From assembly GCA_014218235.1 (NCBI GenBank), contig CM024755.1, forward strand, positions 37,716,713 to 37,780,712: a stretch of 64,000 nucleotides of DNA, in the 5' to 3' direction. The translations under genes and the position numbers were made by a program. Position 1 is the first letter of the stretch. The number at the start of each line of letters is the position of its first letter. Of the stretch, positions 53,441 to 64,000 are shown piece by piece. The notes under the pieces are model-generated. The model had not been told where the DNA came from and ran no database searches. It was given only the letters and a program-made list of their open reading frames with translations. The stretch comes from Colocasia esculenta (taxonomy: Eukaryota > Streptophyta > Magnoliopsida > Alismatales > Araceae).

Positions 53441-55213
53441 GGACCTCAGGTCCTCTTCTCCGGGGGGTTGGCAAGTAGGAAAATTCTCAGGATTTTTAGT
53501 CTCCATTTCCCTGTATTTTCTGTTCTTCCTGTTCTTAGGGGGTTCCCTGGTTCGGATTGTAGGATTTCTTTTAGCTTTTACTTCTGTAATTTTCTTTTCA
53601 TATTTAAGCAGTAGAGCAGAGCAGGCGAGTTGGTAGTTTTTAGGATTTGAGTGTTCTTCCTGTTCTTCCAGAATTGAGACAGTGAGAGTTTGATTTCTTT
53701 AGGGGTTTTATTTTCATCTGTTCTTCCAGTATTGTTAAGCAAGTTCTGTAGTTCAGATTTGATGAGTTCTAGTTTTTATTTTCTTCTGTAATTTCTTTGT
53801 TTCATTAGAGCAGTGAGGGAGGCGAGTTGAGATGTTTGGGGGTTTTAGGTTCGGATTTTGATGTTTTTGTTTTTCTTCGTTCTCTGTTGCTCAGATGTTG
53901 GTAAGTGGGAGTTTATTTGAGGATTTTAGTGTTCTTTCTTGTTCTTCAAGAGTTCAGATTTTATTTTTGAATTGCTTCTTTGCTGTAAGGAGACGGGTTG
54001 TTTAGTTTGTTTTCTTTAGAAATTTTTAGTTTCTTTATTGTTCTTCCAGCACTGTTGGATGGCTAGTTCATATTGGGGAGGGTTTTCCTTCTGCTGTGTT
54101 GGAGAGATCGAGTGTTCTTCCTTTTTTTTTTTTTTTTTTTCTGTTTTGTGTTCCAGAATTCAATCCAGTAGCATTTAATTCAGATCATCTAAATTTTCTT
54201 CGTTCTGTGTGAATAGTAGACAGTTCTTTCCTTCTAAGCAATTTTTTGAGATCAACAATTTTCTTTAGTTTGTTCTGTGCAATTTCTTTTTGAATTTGAT
54301 AGTTCTTTACTTCCTTATGTGCAATGTGTTGAGAGATCGATCCTGGGCAATTTTCTATTTCATTTCTTCTATATTCAGAGAATCGAACTTTCCATTTCTT
54401 TTGCACTTTCTTCAGTTCTGTCTACTGTGTGAAAGGTCAGGTGTTCCCCTATTCCATGGGAATTAGTTCATTTGTTTAGCATTTTGAGATGATTTCGGTA
54501 TTCTTAGGAGGTTTGTAGAGTTCTGATTGGCGATTGTTGGGCTACTGGGAGGTTCGTTGTGAGAAGTAGTGAGATCGATCCAGTGTGTTGCAGGGTACAG
54601 TGATCTAAGATCTTAGTTCGTTATTCTCTGTGCAATTCTTTAATTGAGTTCTGTAATTTCTTTCCTGTCTCATTTGGATCCATGTTCCTCAGGAATAGCA
54701 ATAGAAATCTGTTTTGACAATAAATTTCTGTTTTTATTTTCTATCCAATCTGTGAGCTGTGAAGATATTGGTCTGGTGTTTGTGGAGAAATACAATTGTT
54801 GATTGTTCATCCCCTAGGCTAGAGGGGTACATTAATTTGAAAGTTTTCTTTTAAAGATTTCTGTCTACCATCCTCATCCCTCAATGGAGAGGGTACATTG
54901 ATATCATTTCTCTTTTCATTTCAACTCAGCTGGTTCTTTCATTAATTTTGATCTGTCAAGATTGTGCGGGATTTGATCGGTGTTGTTTACACATTCACTT
55001 TTAATGCATTGTCGTTAGAATGATTTCAAGTTAAAGTAGTTTAAATCAAGTTCTATTCAGCCTTCCTGTGGAAATGACCTGTTCTTACCACCATGCTAGT
55101 TCATCTTTGTTATTTTAATTTTGTGAGACAGTTTAGAAGAAGTGTGCATATTGACTTGTGCGAGGAACTCTGGACAACAGAAATGCACAGTCAACTATGC
55201 TGCGCATTCATCT

Positions 55214-55227
55214 TGGCGCCGTTGCCG
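55214..55227 (+). promoter_or_regulatory. Primer-binding site of A (tRNA-Asp)
   Basis: TGGCGCCGTTGCCG three bases after the LTR end, the classic Athila/Tat primer site complementary to plant tRNA-Asp. The next bases AGGA differ by one from the usual GGGG-type continuation. Confidence 0.92.
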
Positions 55228-56363
55228 AGGAGGCATTAGAGTTTGATTTAATCTGCTTTCATTTGATTTCATTTGCATTGGGCTTCTATTGACTTGTTGT
55301 TGGGCTTTCATTTCAGATTTGCACAAGGAGAGGAACTTGGAGATTGGGCTTGACATTTGAAGCCCATTGGAGGAGCTTGCTGATTTCTTTTTTCTCTTGT
55401 TTTTAATTCAGTCTTTTAGATAGGGGAGTGTGAGAGAAGCTTGTAGTGAGATTTTCATGTACTCTCTGTGCATGTACAGAGATTTCCTTCTTGTTGGCAT
55501 GTAATAATTGGCCTTTTGGTGGTTTGAATTGTTTGGATTTAGTTTCTATAGTACCACTTCATATTTTCTTAGTTAGTTTCATTTCGTTTAATTCAAAAAC
55601 CAAATAAAAATTAAAAAATATAAAATCTAAAAAAAAATTCTAAATCGCTCTTTTATGTTAGCCGTTTGTTTGTAAATAAAAATTTCATTTCTCAAGATTA
55701 GAATCTCATGTTTTAGGACATTCATCATCTTAATTGTCATATCTTTTCTTGCATTGAAGAGTGCGGGGGAAAGGTAAGACTTCCATCGCCCGTTTCATGC
55801 ATTAGACAACCCATTGTTTGAATCTGATAGTTGCACTTCACATTTGAAAATGGGACTACTTAAGGGCTTCACCCATTAGAATAAAAAGATAAGGTGAGGG
55901 ATTTCATTACCCTTTCCTTTGCCCAAAAATCACAAAAATTTCCACATTCTTGCATTTTCCTCAACTTTTTAATAAAAATTAGTAGACTTGGCCCTAGGGT
56001 TCATAATTAGATTTGTTCTTTCTTAAATTCAAACTTCTCTTTAAGTCTGGTGTCTAGGATTAGAGGTTAAGAAGCTTATGCTTAAGTGAGCTAGAGGTTA
56101 CTTAATTGGGTCCTTGCGAAAGCAAGGGGGGCCTCCCTCTACTCCACCTCTTACCTGGCCGGTACAAGAAGAGTAGGATTGGACTTAAGTAAGTATAAAT
56201 CTGATTTTGAGAAAAATAACATAAAGTCCAAGGAACACTTAGTGTTTAGGTTAATTTGTTATGAAAGTGTTTCTTTGTTTGTGTTTTCATAAAAATTCAT
56301 CAAAAAAATCAATAAAAATCTTAAAAATTCAAAAATCATAAATAGAGGGCTTTCTAACTGTGT
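55228..56363 (+). other. A leader, no gene seen
   Basis: About 1.1 kb between primer site and the first coding signal. It includes a CTTGCGAAAGCAAGG hairpin at about 56113-56127 and AT-rich runs. The N-terminal capsid half of Athila gag, expected around here, is not visible. Confidence 0.6.
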
Positions 56364-58436
56364 ATGCTTGGTAGACGATCCTTGAACTTAGATTTGGCCC
56401 AACCTATAGCAAAAATTGAAAGATTCTTTCATAGGAAAACTATGATGGCCAACCAATTCCAAGCTGTCCAAGGTTTCTACAAACCTTCCTATGATCCATA
56501 TTCTACCACATACAATTATGGTTGGAGAAACCACTCGAACTTTTCTTGGAAAAATCAATCAGAACAAATTTCTCAAATTGCTTTCAAACAATCCATGTAC
56601 GGTCAACCCTATCCCAATCAGAATCCAGGATTTGACCAATCTTCTTATTCCAGACCTCAACAATTCCAAGAAAATCAAAACTTCAATCAATTTGCTCATA
56701 CCAATTTTCAGCAACCTTCATACAATCAACCACCATCTTCTCAGCCCAATTGGGAACATAAAATGAATCAACTTCAAAACATGATGATTACTCTTTGCCA
56801 AACTGTGCAAGAACAACAAAATCAATATCAAAATCAGAACCAAAATATTTAACAAAATTTGGATAGGATAGAGTCTCAGATTGCTGATGTGTGTTGGAGG
56901 GAATTGGGTCAGTTACCAAGTCAAACTATAACAAACCCAAGGAACAACCCTCATGGATTTTATCTGAATTAGCAAAACCATCAAGCTCAGGGGTACAGAC
57001 CACCACCTGCAAGACCAAATGGTCCTCCACCACAAAACCCACAACAAGCTTTTCTCCAGAACATTCCTGCTCCGCAAATTCAGAATCAACATATACAACA
57101 GGATCATCCTCATGCCCAAGCTAGGGGCCCCCAAGTGGAAGATGTCAAAATTGTGTCAACTTTAAGAAGTGGAAAAATCTTAATAAATCCTCACCCACAC
57201 AAGTCAACATTGAATGAGGATAAAGAAAATGAAAATGAAAATAAAATTGAAGAGAATGTTGAAAAAGAAAATTCCAAGGGGAAAGAGAAAATAATTGAAG
57301 AACCTCTAGACAAAATCAAGATGAATGAAGACCCAAGTTGTTACATTCCGAGAGTCCATTTTCCTGAAGCTTTAAAGCCAAAATCTAAAAACAAACCAAC
57401 TGGTAACGATGAACTCTTGGAACTTTTTAAACAAGTTCACATCAACATTCCTCTTCTTGATGCCATCAAGCATGTGCCTACTTATGCCAAGTTCTTAAAA
57501 GAAATGTGCACTCCAAAACGTGAAATGAGGAATAAAATTGAAACAATCATTCTTCCAGAAACTGTGAGTGCCGTTATCTTGAACCAACTCCCTAAGAAGC
57601 TTAAAGATCCAGGCACTCCACTAATTCCTTGCACCATCGGTGGAGTCACTTTTGAAAGCAGTCTTTTGGATTTGGGAGCCAGTGTCAATCTCCTACCTTA
57701 TGCTATTTTTGATAAATTCAAGTTAGGAGAATTGAAACCCACTTCTGTCGTCCTTCAACTAGCTGATCGGTTTGTTACCACTCCTAAAGGCTTAGTTGAG
57801 GACGTTATTATAAAAATCAATGATTGTTACTTTCCTGCTGATTTCATCATTATGGACATGAACACTCCTCAGGATTTAACTCAGTCCACCATCATCCTTG
57901 GTAGACCCTTTTTGGCTATAGCTAGAGCCAACATTAACTGTGCTACCGGGATGATGGATATATCATTTGGGGATGAGCGGGTTAGTATCGATATTTTTAA
58001 GGCATCTAGGCATCATGATCAAGGAGAGAGTTGTCTAGTGGTAGACTCCTTGGAGGAATCTTGTGAGGAAAAAGCAGTAGACCAACCCTGTGCTCTAGAG
58101 TTTAAGGGAGAGAATAATCCAAAACCAAAGCCAAAAATCTATAAAGCCAAAGACAAAGCATTCCATGATAAACACATTCATAGAAAAACTTTTCAAGTGC
58201 ATGATAAGGTTTGGTTGTTTAATTCTATGCTTCGTCTGCTTTCGGGAAAATTGAAGTCCCGATGGGATGGTCCTTACACTGTCGTTAAAGCTTACGACAA
58301 TGGTGCTGTCATCATTCTTGACCCTAAAACGGGACAATCATTCACTGTTAATGGGCAGAGGTTAAAACATTTCTTTGAAGCCCCATCTTCTGTAAAAATT
58401 GATTCTACCAAGCTATCTGAGCCATATGAAGCCTAA
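56364..58436 (+). pseudogene. gag-pro: A fused frame: gag C-terminus, protease, integrase C-terminus
   Basis: A single frame with only two stops (TAA 56850, TAG about 56967). Residues 1-230: gag tail rich in Asn, Gln, Pro and Tyr (SYDPYSTTYNYGWRNHSNFS), without zinc knuckle. Then an acidic Lys/Glu stretch (57200-57300) and the Athila domain before protease (YIPRVHFPEALKPKSKN, VPTYAKFLKEMCTPKREM). Protease: LLDLGASVNLLPYAIFDKFK (about 57665) and TIILGRPFLAIARANINC. At about 58090-58140 the frame passes directly into the integrase end (AFHDKHIHRKTFQVHDKVWL, LKSRWDGPYTVVKAYDNGAV), ending at TAA 58434. RT, RNase H and integrase core are missing, yet the last 433 codons are uninterrupted. Non-autonomous; would need a helper Athila. 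Confidence 0.9.
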
Positions 58437-59531
58437 TTGCGTCGGGCTAAAGAAGAAATAAACTTAGCGCTTCTTGGGAGGCAACCCAAGTGTACAGATT
58501 TCTTTTATCAGAAAATTTTCTGTCTTACTTTCTTTTCTTGTAAATAAGTAGGGGGGAGAGGTAGAATATGCATGCATTCATAGTCCTCATCCCAAACATT
58601 GCTTCATTTCTTTTTCTTGAGCTTGTACATATGTAAATAAAAAGTTCACAATGTTTCATCTTGAAATAAAAATGCGTAGCTTTGCGTATCCCAGACTAGG
58701 TGTGTGATCTTTAACCATTAAAATTTTATGGCTGTCACATTCCCTTGCAGGTATCCATGTTAGGTAGCCTCTAGCAAAGGGTTACATGTACTTCTTGTCT
58801 ACCTTATGTAAGGATTTATGGCAAGAAGTTTTCATACACACACTACACAGCCACTTAGACTAGCTGAACCCGAATGTAGCAAATCTGTTAAAGCTAGTAA
58901 GAGAGAGGCGATTGGTTTTTTCCCTTTCCCCTTAAGTGAATTGTGAAGGAAGTGAAGGCGTGTGATCAAGGAACCTAACTGTCCATCCTTCCTTTAAGAG
59001 GGAAAAAGAAAGAAAGTAAAAAGCAAAAGCAAAAGCAAAAGAAAAATATATCCATGAAAAATGCCCCGGATCTGAGTAAAGTTGGACTCGCTACTCTTGA
59101 AAAGTGATGGGTTGTGCAGCATTGTGGATGAAAAAGAAAAGATTCTGAGTGCACAAAGTGCAAATAAAGGGGCAAAGTCCCCAACTCAGAGAAATAATCC
59201 TCAAGGAAGATGGGCAGAATGGAACTGAGAGAAACAACCCAATCTGACTGAGCAATGATCTTATTCCACAATTCTTTTCTTCTCCCTCGAATTAATCTAA
59301 TCTCAAATACTAGCCGAGGTAGAAGAGCTCCAGAAGGACTGAGGTGAACTCTTAAGTGTGCTATCACTCGTGCACTAATTTCTCGCCATAAGCCCTTACA
59401 ATTAGGAAAAACGTGTCTTTACATGAATCTTTTACATGATGGCTGGTTAGCATGAGATATTACATCTTCTAGTCCTACATTTGGAATAATTTTCATTGCT
59501 AAGGGACTAGCAATGTTCAAGTAGGGGGGAG
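58437..59531 (+). other. A 3' region and polypurine tract
   Basis: No gene supported on either strand; an antisense 130-codon frame (58975-59367) looks accidental. An AAAGCAAAAGCAAAAGC run is at about 59020-59040. It ends in CAAGTAGGGGGGAG at 59517-59531, a good polypurine tract before TGATAACTAC. Confidence 0.75.
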
Positions 59532-61903
59532 TGATAACTACATATTTTTTTGTGTTAAACTTCATACATATAGTTAAGTTTAGACAGTCTTTGTCTGTAA
59601 ATAAAGTGTATTTTGATTTTAATTTTCATTTCGTCCAAAAATAAATTTCAAAGCATATTAGTTAAATTCTCGAGTTGAACACATAATTAAAGTCTCACTT
59701 AATAAAAATCAATAAATTTTGAAAAGTTTATGTTTCTTTACATTGTATATAAATAATTTTTTTTATCACTTTAAACATCTTTTAATTCTTGTAAATATTA
59801 GTGTGTAAATAAATTTGATTCACCCAATATAATCAGGACACATGCCCCCTTAAAATTTATTTTACCATTTCTAAACACCTCACCAATACCCTCATGCCAC
59901 ATACCCCATCCAATCTTATTTACAAATATCCCACCCCACCCACTTATTCTACTTAAACAAAGTCTTTTTTCTTTCCACCAGGCCAAGCAGACGAATCTGC
60001 TGGAAGCTTCAAGAAAGGCTAGTTTGGGCATGACGGTTTGGGGCTTGAAGCTGAAGGCGCAGGGCGGCTGGGCCTGCTGAGGAGGCGACCGGATCTGTGT
60101 GCTGATGTAGAAGCTCCTGTGCGCGGCTGGGTGGTGTGCAGATGGCGCTGGCTGTGGGGAGCGCTCGGATCACAGCTGTGCAGCGGCTGGCAGGTGTGTG
60201 TTGTGTGCGGCGGCTGAGGTGATGTAGAGGATCTGGAGCTTGCAGGGCCTGTGCGAAGCAAGGTTGGGCGGAGCTCGTGCGAAGCAGTGTGTGCAGATGG
60301 CGGGAAGCAGTGCCCAGGTGAACCAGATGAGGGCGCGATGCAGGTGGATCTAGTGCAGAGCAGCGCCTGGTGCTGTGCGCGGCTGGGCTGGGTGAGCCTG
60401 GTTCTGTGCACAGCGATGCAGGGAGAAGGCGTAGGGCGGCTGGGCCTGCTGAGGAGGCGACCGGATCTGTGTGCTGATGTAGAAGCTCCTGTGCGTGGCT
60501 GGAGGTGCTGTGTGCGGCGACTGTGCGAGGGCGGCTGCTGGATCCGGCTGAGGTGGTGCTGAGCTGGAAGTGGATCTGATGGATCCCGCGTGCAGGCGAT
60601 GGCGGGCTGGCAGATGGCAGCTGAGGTGGCCGGCTCGCGTGGCCAGATGTGTGCGATGGTGGGCTCGAGCGGCTGAGGTGCTGGAGCTCGTGTGCAGTGC
60701 CCGTGCAAAGCAAATTTGGGCGGGAAGTGAGGCCGATGTGCAGAGGCGCCTGGAAGCGGGGAGGAGCCTATATAAGGACCTCAGGTCCTCTTCTCCGGGG
60801 GGTTGGCAAGTAGGAAAATTCTCAGGATTTTTAGTCTCCATTTCCCTGTATTTTCTGTTCTTCTAGTTCTTAGGGGGTTCCCTGGTTCGGATTGTAGGAT
60901 TTCTTTTAGCTTTTACTTCTGTAATTTTCTTTTCATGTTTAAGCAGTAGAGCAGAGCAGGCGAGTTGGTAGTTTTTAGGATTTGAGTGTTCTTCCTGTTC
61001 TTCCAGAATTGAGACAGTGAGAGTTTGATTTCTTTAGGGGTTTTATTTTCATCTGTTCTTCCAGTATTATTAAGCAAGTTCTGCAGTTCAGATTTGATGA
61101 ATTCTAGTTTTTATTTTCTTCTGTAATTTCTTTGTTTCAGCAGAGCAGTGAGGGAGACGAGTTGAGATGTTTGGGGGTTTTAGGTTCGGATTTTGATGTT
61201 TTTGTTTTTCTTCGTTCTCTGTTGCTCAGATGTTGGCAAGTGGGAGTTTATTTGAGGATTTTAGTGTTCTTTCTTGTTCTTCAAGAGTTCAGATTTTATT
61301 TTTGAATTGCTTCTTTGCTGTAAGGAGACAGGTTGTTTAGTTTGATTTCTTTAGAAATTTTTAGTTTCTTTACTGTTCTTCCAGCACTGTTGGATGGCTA
61401 GTTCATATTTGGGAGGGTTTTCCTTCTGCTGTGTTGGAGAGGTCGAGTGTTCTTCCATTTTTTTTTTCTGTTTTGTGGAATTCAATCCAGTAGCATTTAA
61501 TTCAGATCATCTAAATTTTCTTCGTTCTGTGTGAATAGTAGACAGTTCTTTCCTTCTAAGCAATTTTTTGAGATTAACAATTTTCTTTAGTTTGTTCTGT
61601 GCAATTTCTTTTTGAATTTGATAGTTCTTTACTTCCTTATGTGCAATGTGTTGAGAGATCGATCCTGGGCAATTTTCTATTTCATTTCTTCTATATTCAG
61701 ATAATCGAATTTTCTATTTCTTCTGCACTTTCTTCAGTTCTGTCTACTGTGTGAAAGGTCAGGTGTTCCCCTGTTCCGTGGGAATTAGTTCATTTGTTCA
61801 GCATTTTGAGATGATTTCGGTATTCTTAGGAGGTTTGGAGAGTTCTGATTGCAACTTGTTAGGCTACTGGGAGGTTGGTTGTGAGAAGTAGTGAGATCGA
61901 TCC
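59532..61903 (+). repeat. A 3' LTR, truncated by D
   Basis: Matches 52212-54581 nearly base for base, with scattered substitutions and a shorter T run near 61458. It includes the GC-rich island and TATA box (60769-60775). It stops at GATCGATCC, where the 5' LTR continues AGTGTGTTGC. Confidence 0.93.
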
Positions 61904-64000
61904 TGTGACGGCCCTCATTTTACCGGTACGGTTATACCAACCCACGTCGGTATAGCGAGAGTCCTCACAGTGGGACATTTACCCAAACGATACAAACAGC
62001 TGAGATACACGCGAATATACAACAGAGTACCGGAAGTAAAAGACAACTGTCTTCATTTATTCATCATCTACATTAAACATACATGAAATTCGCAATTAAC
62101 ACTAAGAGCTAAAAGTTCACATAATTTAAATTACTGAAATTTAAATACATAATGTCCACACTTATACATCATTTTCATGATAACTCTAATACAACGTTCA
62201 AATTACATACTATGAAATGCACAAGTCACAAAGAACTCCAAAGACTAATCTTCGCGCTCAGAGTCCGTCTCCACCGTCTCCTCCAACGGTGCCACGTCAC
62301 CAACTACACCTGTACGCCGAAGCAAGGAGTGAGTCTAAAGACTCAGCAAGCAACACTACTCATAACATACACGTATAAGTCATAGAGGTTTCTACATGCA
62401 CATTCAAAATTTTCAACACATGGCATACTAGTCATTTGAAAGTTTCAACCTATCATGAAAGTTTTACAAATTTATACATGGATCATGCTTTCAGATTTCT
62501 AAGAATAAAACTTACCTATCACATGCTCTCTATTCAATTTACTCGTGAAATTTTGCCTTTAAAGAACCAAGATATGAGAGCTACCAACATGAACACTGTG
62601 CATATATGAAGGAAAACACGACTAGCATGGATCTTACATGTTTTTAAACACATACATAGACATTTTCACGTGCTTTAAGTTGCTGGTTTCACATGGTTTA
62701 ATGGCTGTAAACCTATACATGAGAGCTACCATGTTGCTTAAAACATATCATGTGAACAACCAATCATGCTATTTTGTACCCGTGCTCATCAATTATCCCT
62801 AACATGGATTCTAGACATTTTTGCACATATAAACATGATGATAACAACATGAAATTACTGATTTCACATGGTTTCAGATTTGTCTCGCATGGATCTCAAT
62901 ATCATATCCTCACATTTAGAATTTCACATTTTCTTTACACAAGTTTCCTCTTTCACATGGTTGTACTTTGCACATACACATTCACATTGTTGACTTACAC
63001 ATTTACACATGAACACATACACATTACACATTACACATTTTAGGTGCCGTGACACATAGTCCAAACCACCAAAGAAGGACATATACACATCACATTACAT
63101 ATAGACGCCATCTAGGCATTTCAATGGCGACTCTTGGACTGCGCAGACCGGGAGAACAAGTCTCCACCCTAACCAGTGGTACTTGTCCACCTCCAAGATT
63201 TCCCCCTAATGCCCTTAGGGTCACTTACACATTGAACTTTCTCAGGGGGACTTTTCCCTGATACAGTTCCACTGCCCTCTACGGAAGCAGTGTCACATTG
63301 GCACATTTACACATTTTACCGATTTCACACATGGTTTTACACATATCACTTTTCATCTCATTCACTTTCTCACTCACATGCATATATCTGTTTTTCCTGA
63401 CATGGCACTACAGATTTCAGGAGTTTAACACACAGGAAATTCACTAATCAGGTTGGGTTTAAACAATATCTAACCACCTTACGATAACATACATAGATTT
63501 TTGCATTTCACATGGAAAATACATAACTCCTTATATACTGGTCCAAATGACCTGAAATTTTAACCACATGCTATTTTCGGGTTCAAGGTCATACATTCAA
63601 ATTTTCAGATTTTTCTGAGCTAAATAGAATTTACAGAAAATAAAATACCTATTTCGCATGCCATTCATAATTTAAGTTGACATGGAGTTTAACACATCAT
63701 GCATTTTTGCCACTTACTGTTTGAACAGGAACTACTGTTATGTGCATGACCTGAGAATACAGAATTTACCCTAAATCATACAACCATAGATCGATCACCA
63801 CAAATCTTTCTTTCATGGCTTTTTATTTACCAAACCGAATTTATTAGCAATTTATGCAAGCATGGACAAATTATCAAAAATTGAGTATACATATACTGAT
63901 CCACTAATCTTCATGATCTGACAAAACTGAAGCATTCAGAGTAATCCTAATCATAAAACATGGATTGGCAAGATTATCAACAAATCATGCTTACAAATTC
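61904..64000 (-). repeat. D, LTR of a C2-family chromovirus, incomplete
   Basis: TGTGACGGCCCTCATTTTACC ... parallels 45401 onward (CACGTCGGTATAG, CACAGTGGGACATTTACCCAA, TGTACGCCGAAGCAAG, GACTCAGCAAGC, ACACATT arrays, CCAGTGGTACTTGTCCACCTCC). The window ends before the LTR does, so whether it is a solo LTR or the end of a whole element is unknown. No coding sequence visible. Confidence 0.85.

Larger units (their letters stand above)
52212..55210 (+). repeat. A 5' LTR, 2999 bp
   Basis: TGATAACTACATATTTTT ... GCTGCGCATTCA. An AT-rich first 460 bp, then a GC-rich island (about 52680-53420), TATA box, then T-rich sequence with a T20 run at 54121-54141 and repeated GTTCTTCC words. Confidence 0.93.
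52212..61903 (+). mobile_element. A, Athila-type deletion derivative, nearly complete
   Basis: LTRs 52212-55210 and 59532-61903 (the latter truncated by D), tRNA-Asp primer site, a gag C-terminus/PRO/INT C-terminus coding frame, and polypurine tract TAGGGGGGAG before the 3' LTR. RT, RNase H, the integrase core and the capsid half of gag are absent. The two LTRs are very alike, so the insertion is fairly recent. It sits in C2 gag. The right-hand target duplication is outside the window. Confidence 0.9.

Noticed and set aside
1..64000. Endogenous pararetrovirus or other virus integrant
   Set aside because: All RT domains sit in LTR-flanked gypsy or copia contexts with integrase; no movement-protein or coat-protein type sequence was seen.

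Overview
This window reads as plant nuclear DNA, most likely a flowering plant with a repeat-rich genome. I find no cellular housekeeping gene. Almost every base belongs to Ty3/gypsy or Ty1/copia LTR retrotransposons inserted into one another. Evidence for plants: Athila-, Tat- and Tekay-type gypsy lineages, Tork- and SIRE-type copia lineages, primer-binding sites for initiator tRNA-Met and tRNA-Asp, and a hAT-type MITE. The species cannot be named from what is here. Names G0, G1, B, T1, S1, S2, C2, A and D below are mine.

Left half (1-33388). A degenerate + strand chromovirus, G1, runs through 1-2435, 21417-22017, 29494-31076 and its 3' LTR at 31077-33388. It is split by two insertions with perfect 5-bp target duplications. 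The first is B (2436-21416), an 18,981-bp Tat-lineage element on the minus strand (duplication ATAGT). The second is T1 (22018-27038), a Tork-type copia on the + strand (duplication ATATG), whose 5' LTR carries a 448-bp hAT MITE. A segment covering most of B's LTR, the adjoining G1 piece and one T1 LTR occurs a second time at 27039-29493, so the locus underwent a tandem rearrangement.

B has 1.4-kb LTRs and a gag-PRO-G-patch-RT-RNaseH-second RNaseH-INT order, all on the minus strand. Between its integrase and 3' LTR it carries about 7 kb whose coding signal is on the opposite strand. That region holds a 976-codon frame with its own gag-type capsid region, a roughly 137-bp tandem repeat, and an intron-bearing coiled-coil gene.

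Right half (33389-64000). An older relative of G1 (G0, internal region 33389-36196, LTR from 36197) is interrupted by SIRE-type copia S1 (37070-42492). S1 is interrupted by copia S2 (42493-45400), S2 by minus-strand Tekay-type C2 (45401-52211), C2 by an Athila derivative A (52212-61903), and A's 3' LTR by D, a further LTR of the C2 family (61904 to the window end). That is six levels of nesting with every right-hand half outside the window.

The LTR and UTR sequences of several unrelated families each contain clusters of short, CpG-bearing, often self-complementary motifs. Most coding frames are dead, and a large share of their stops are TAG where the family has a CAG glutamine codon. None of the genes forms a cellular pathway. 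They are replication genes (gag, protease, reverse transcriptase, RNase H, integrase), nearly all with visible breaks. The main points for follow-up are the antisense coding region of B, the duplication around T1, the shared LTR motifs, and the frame-preserving deletion derivative A.
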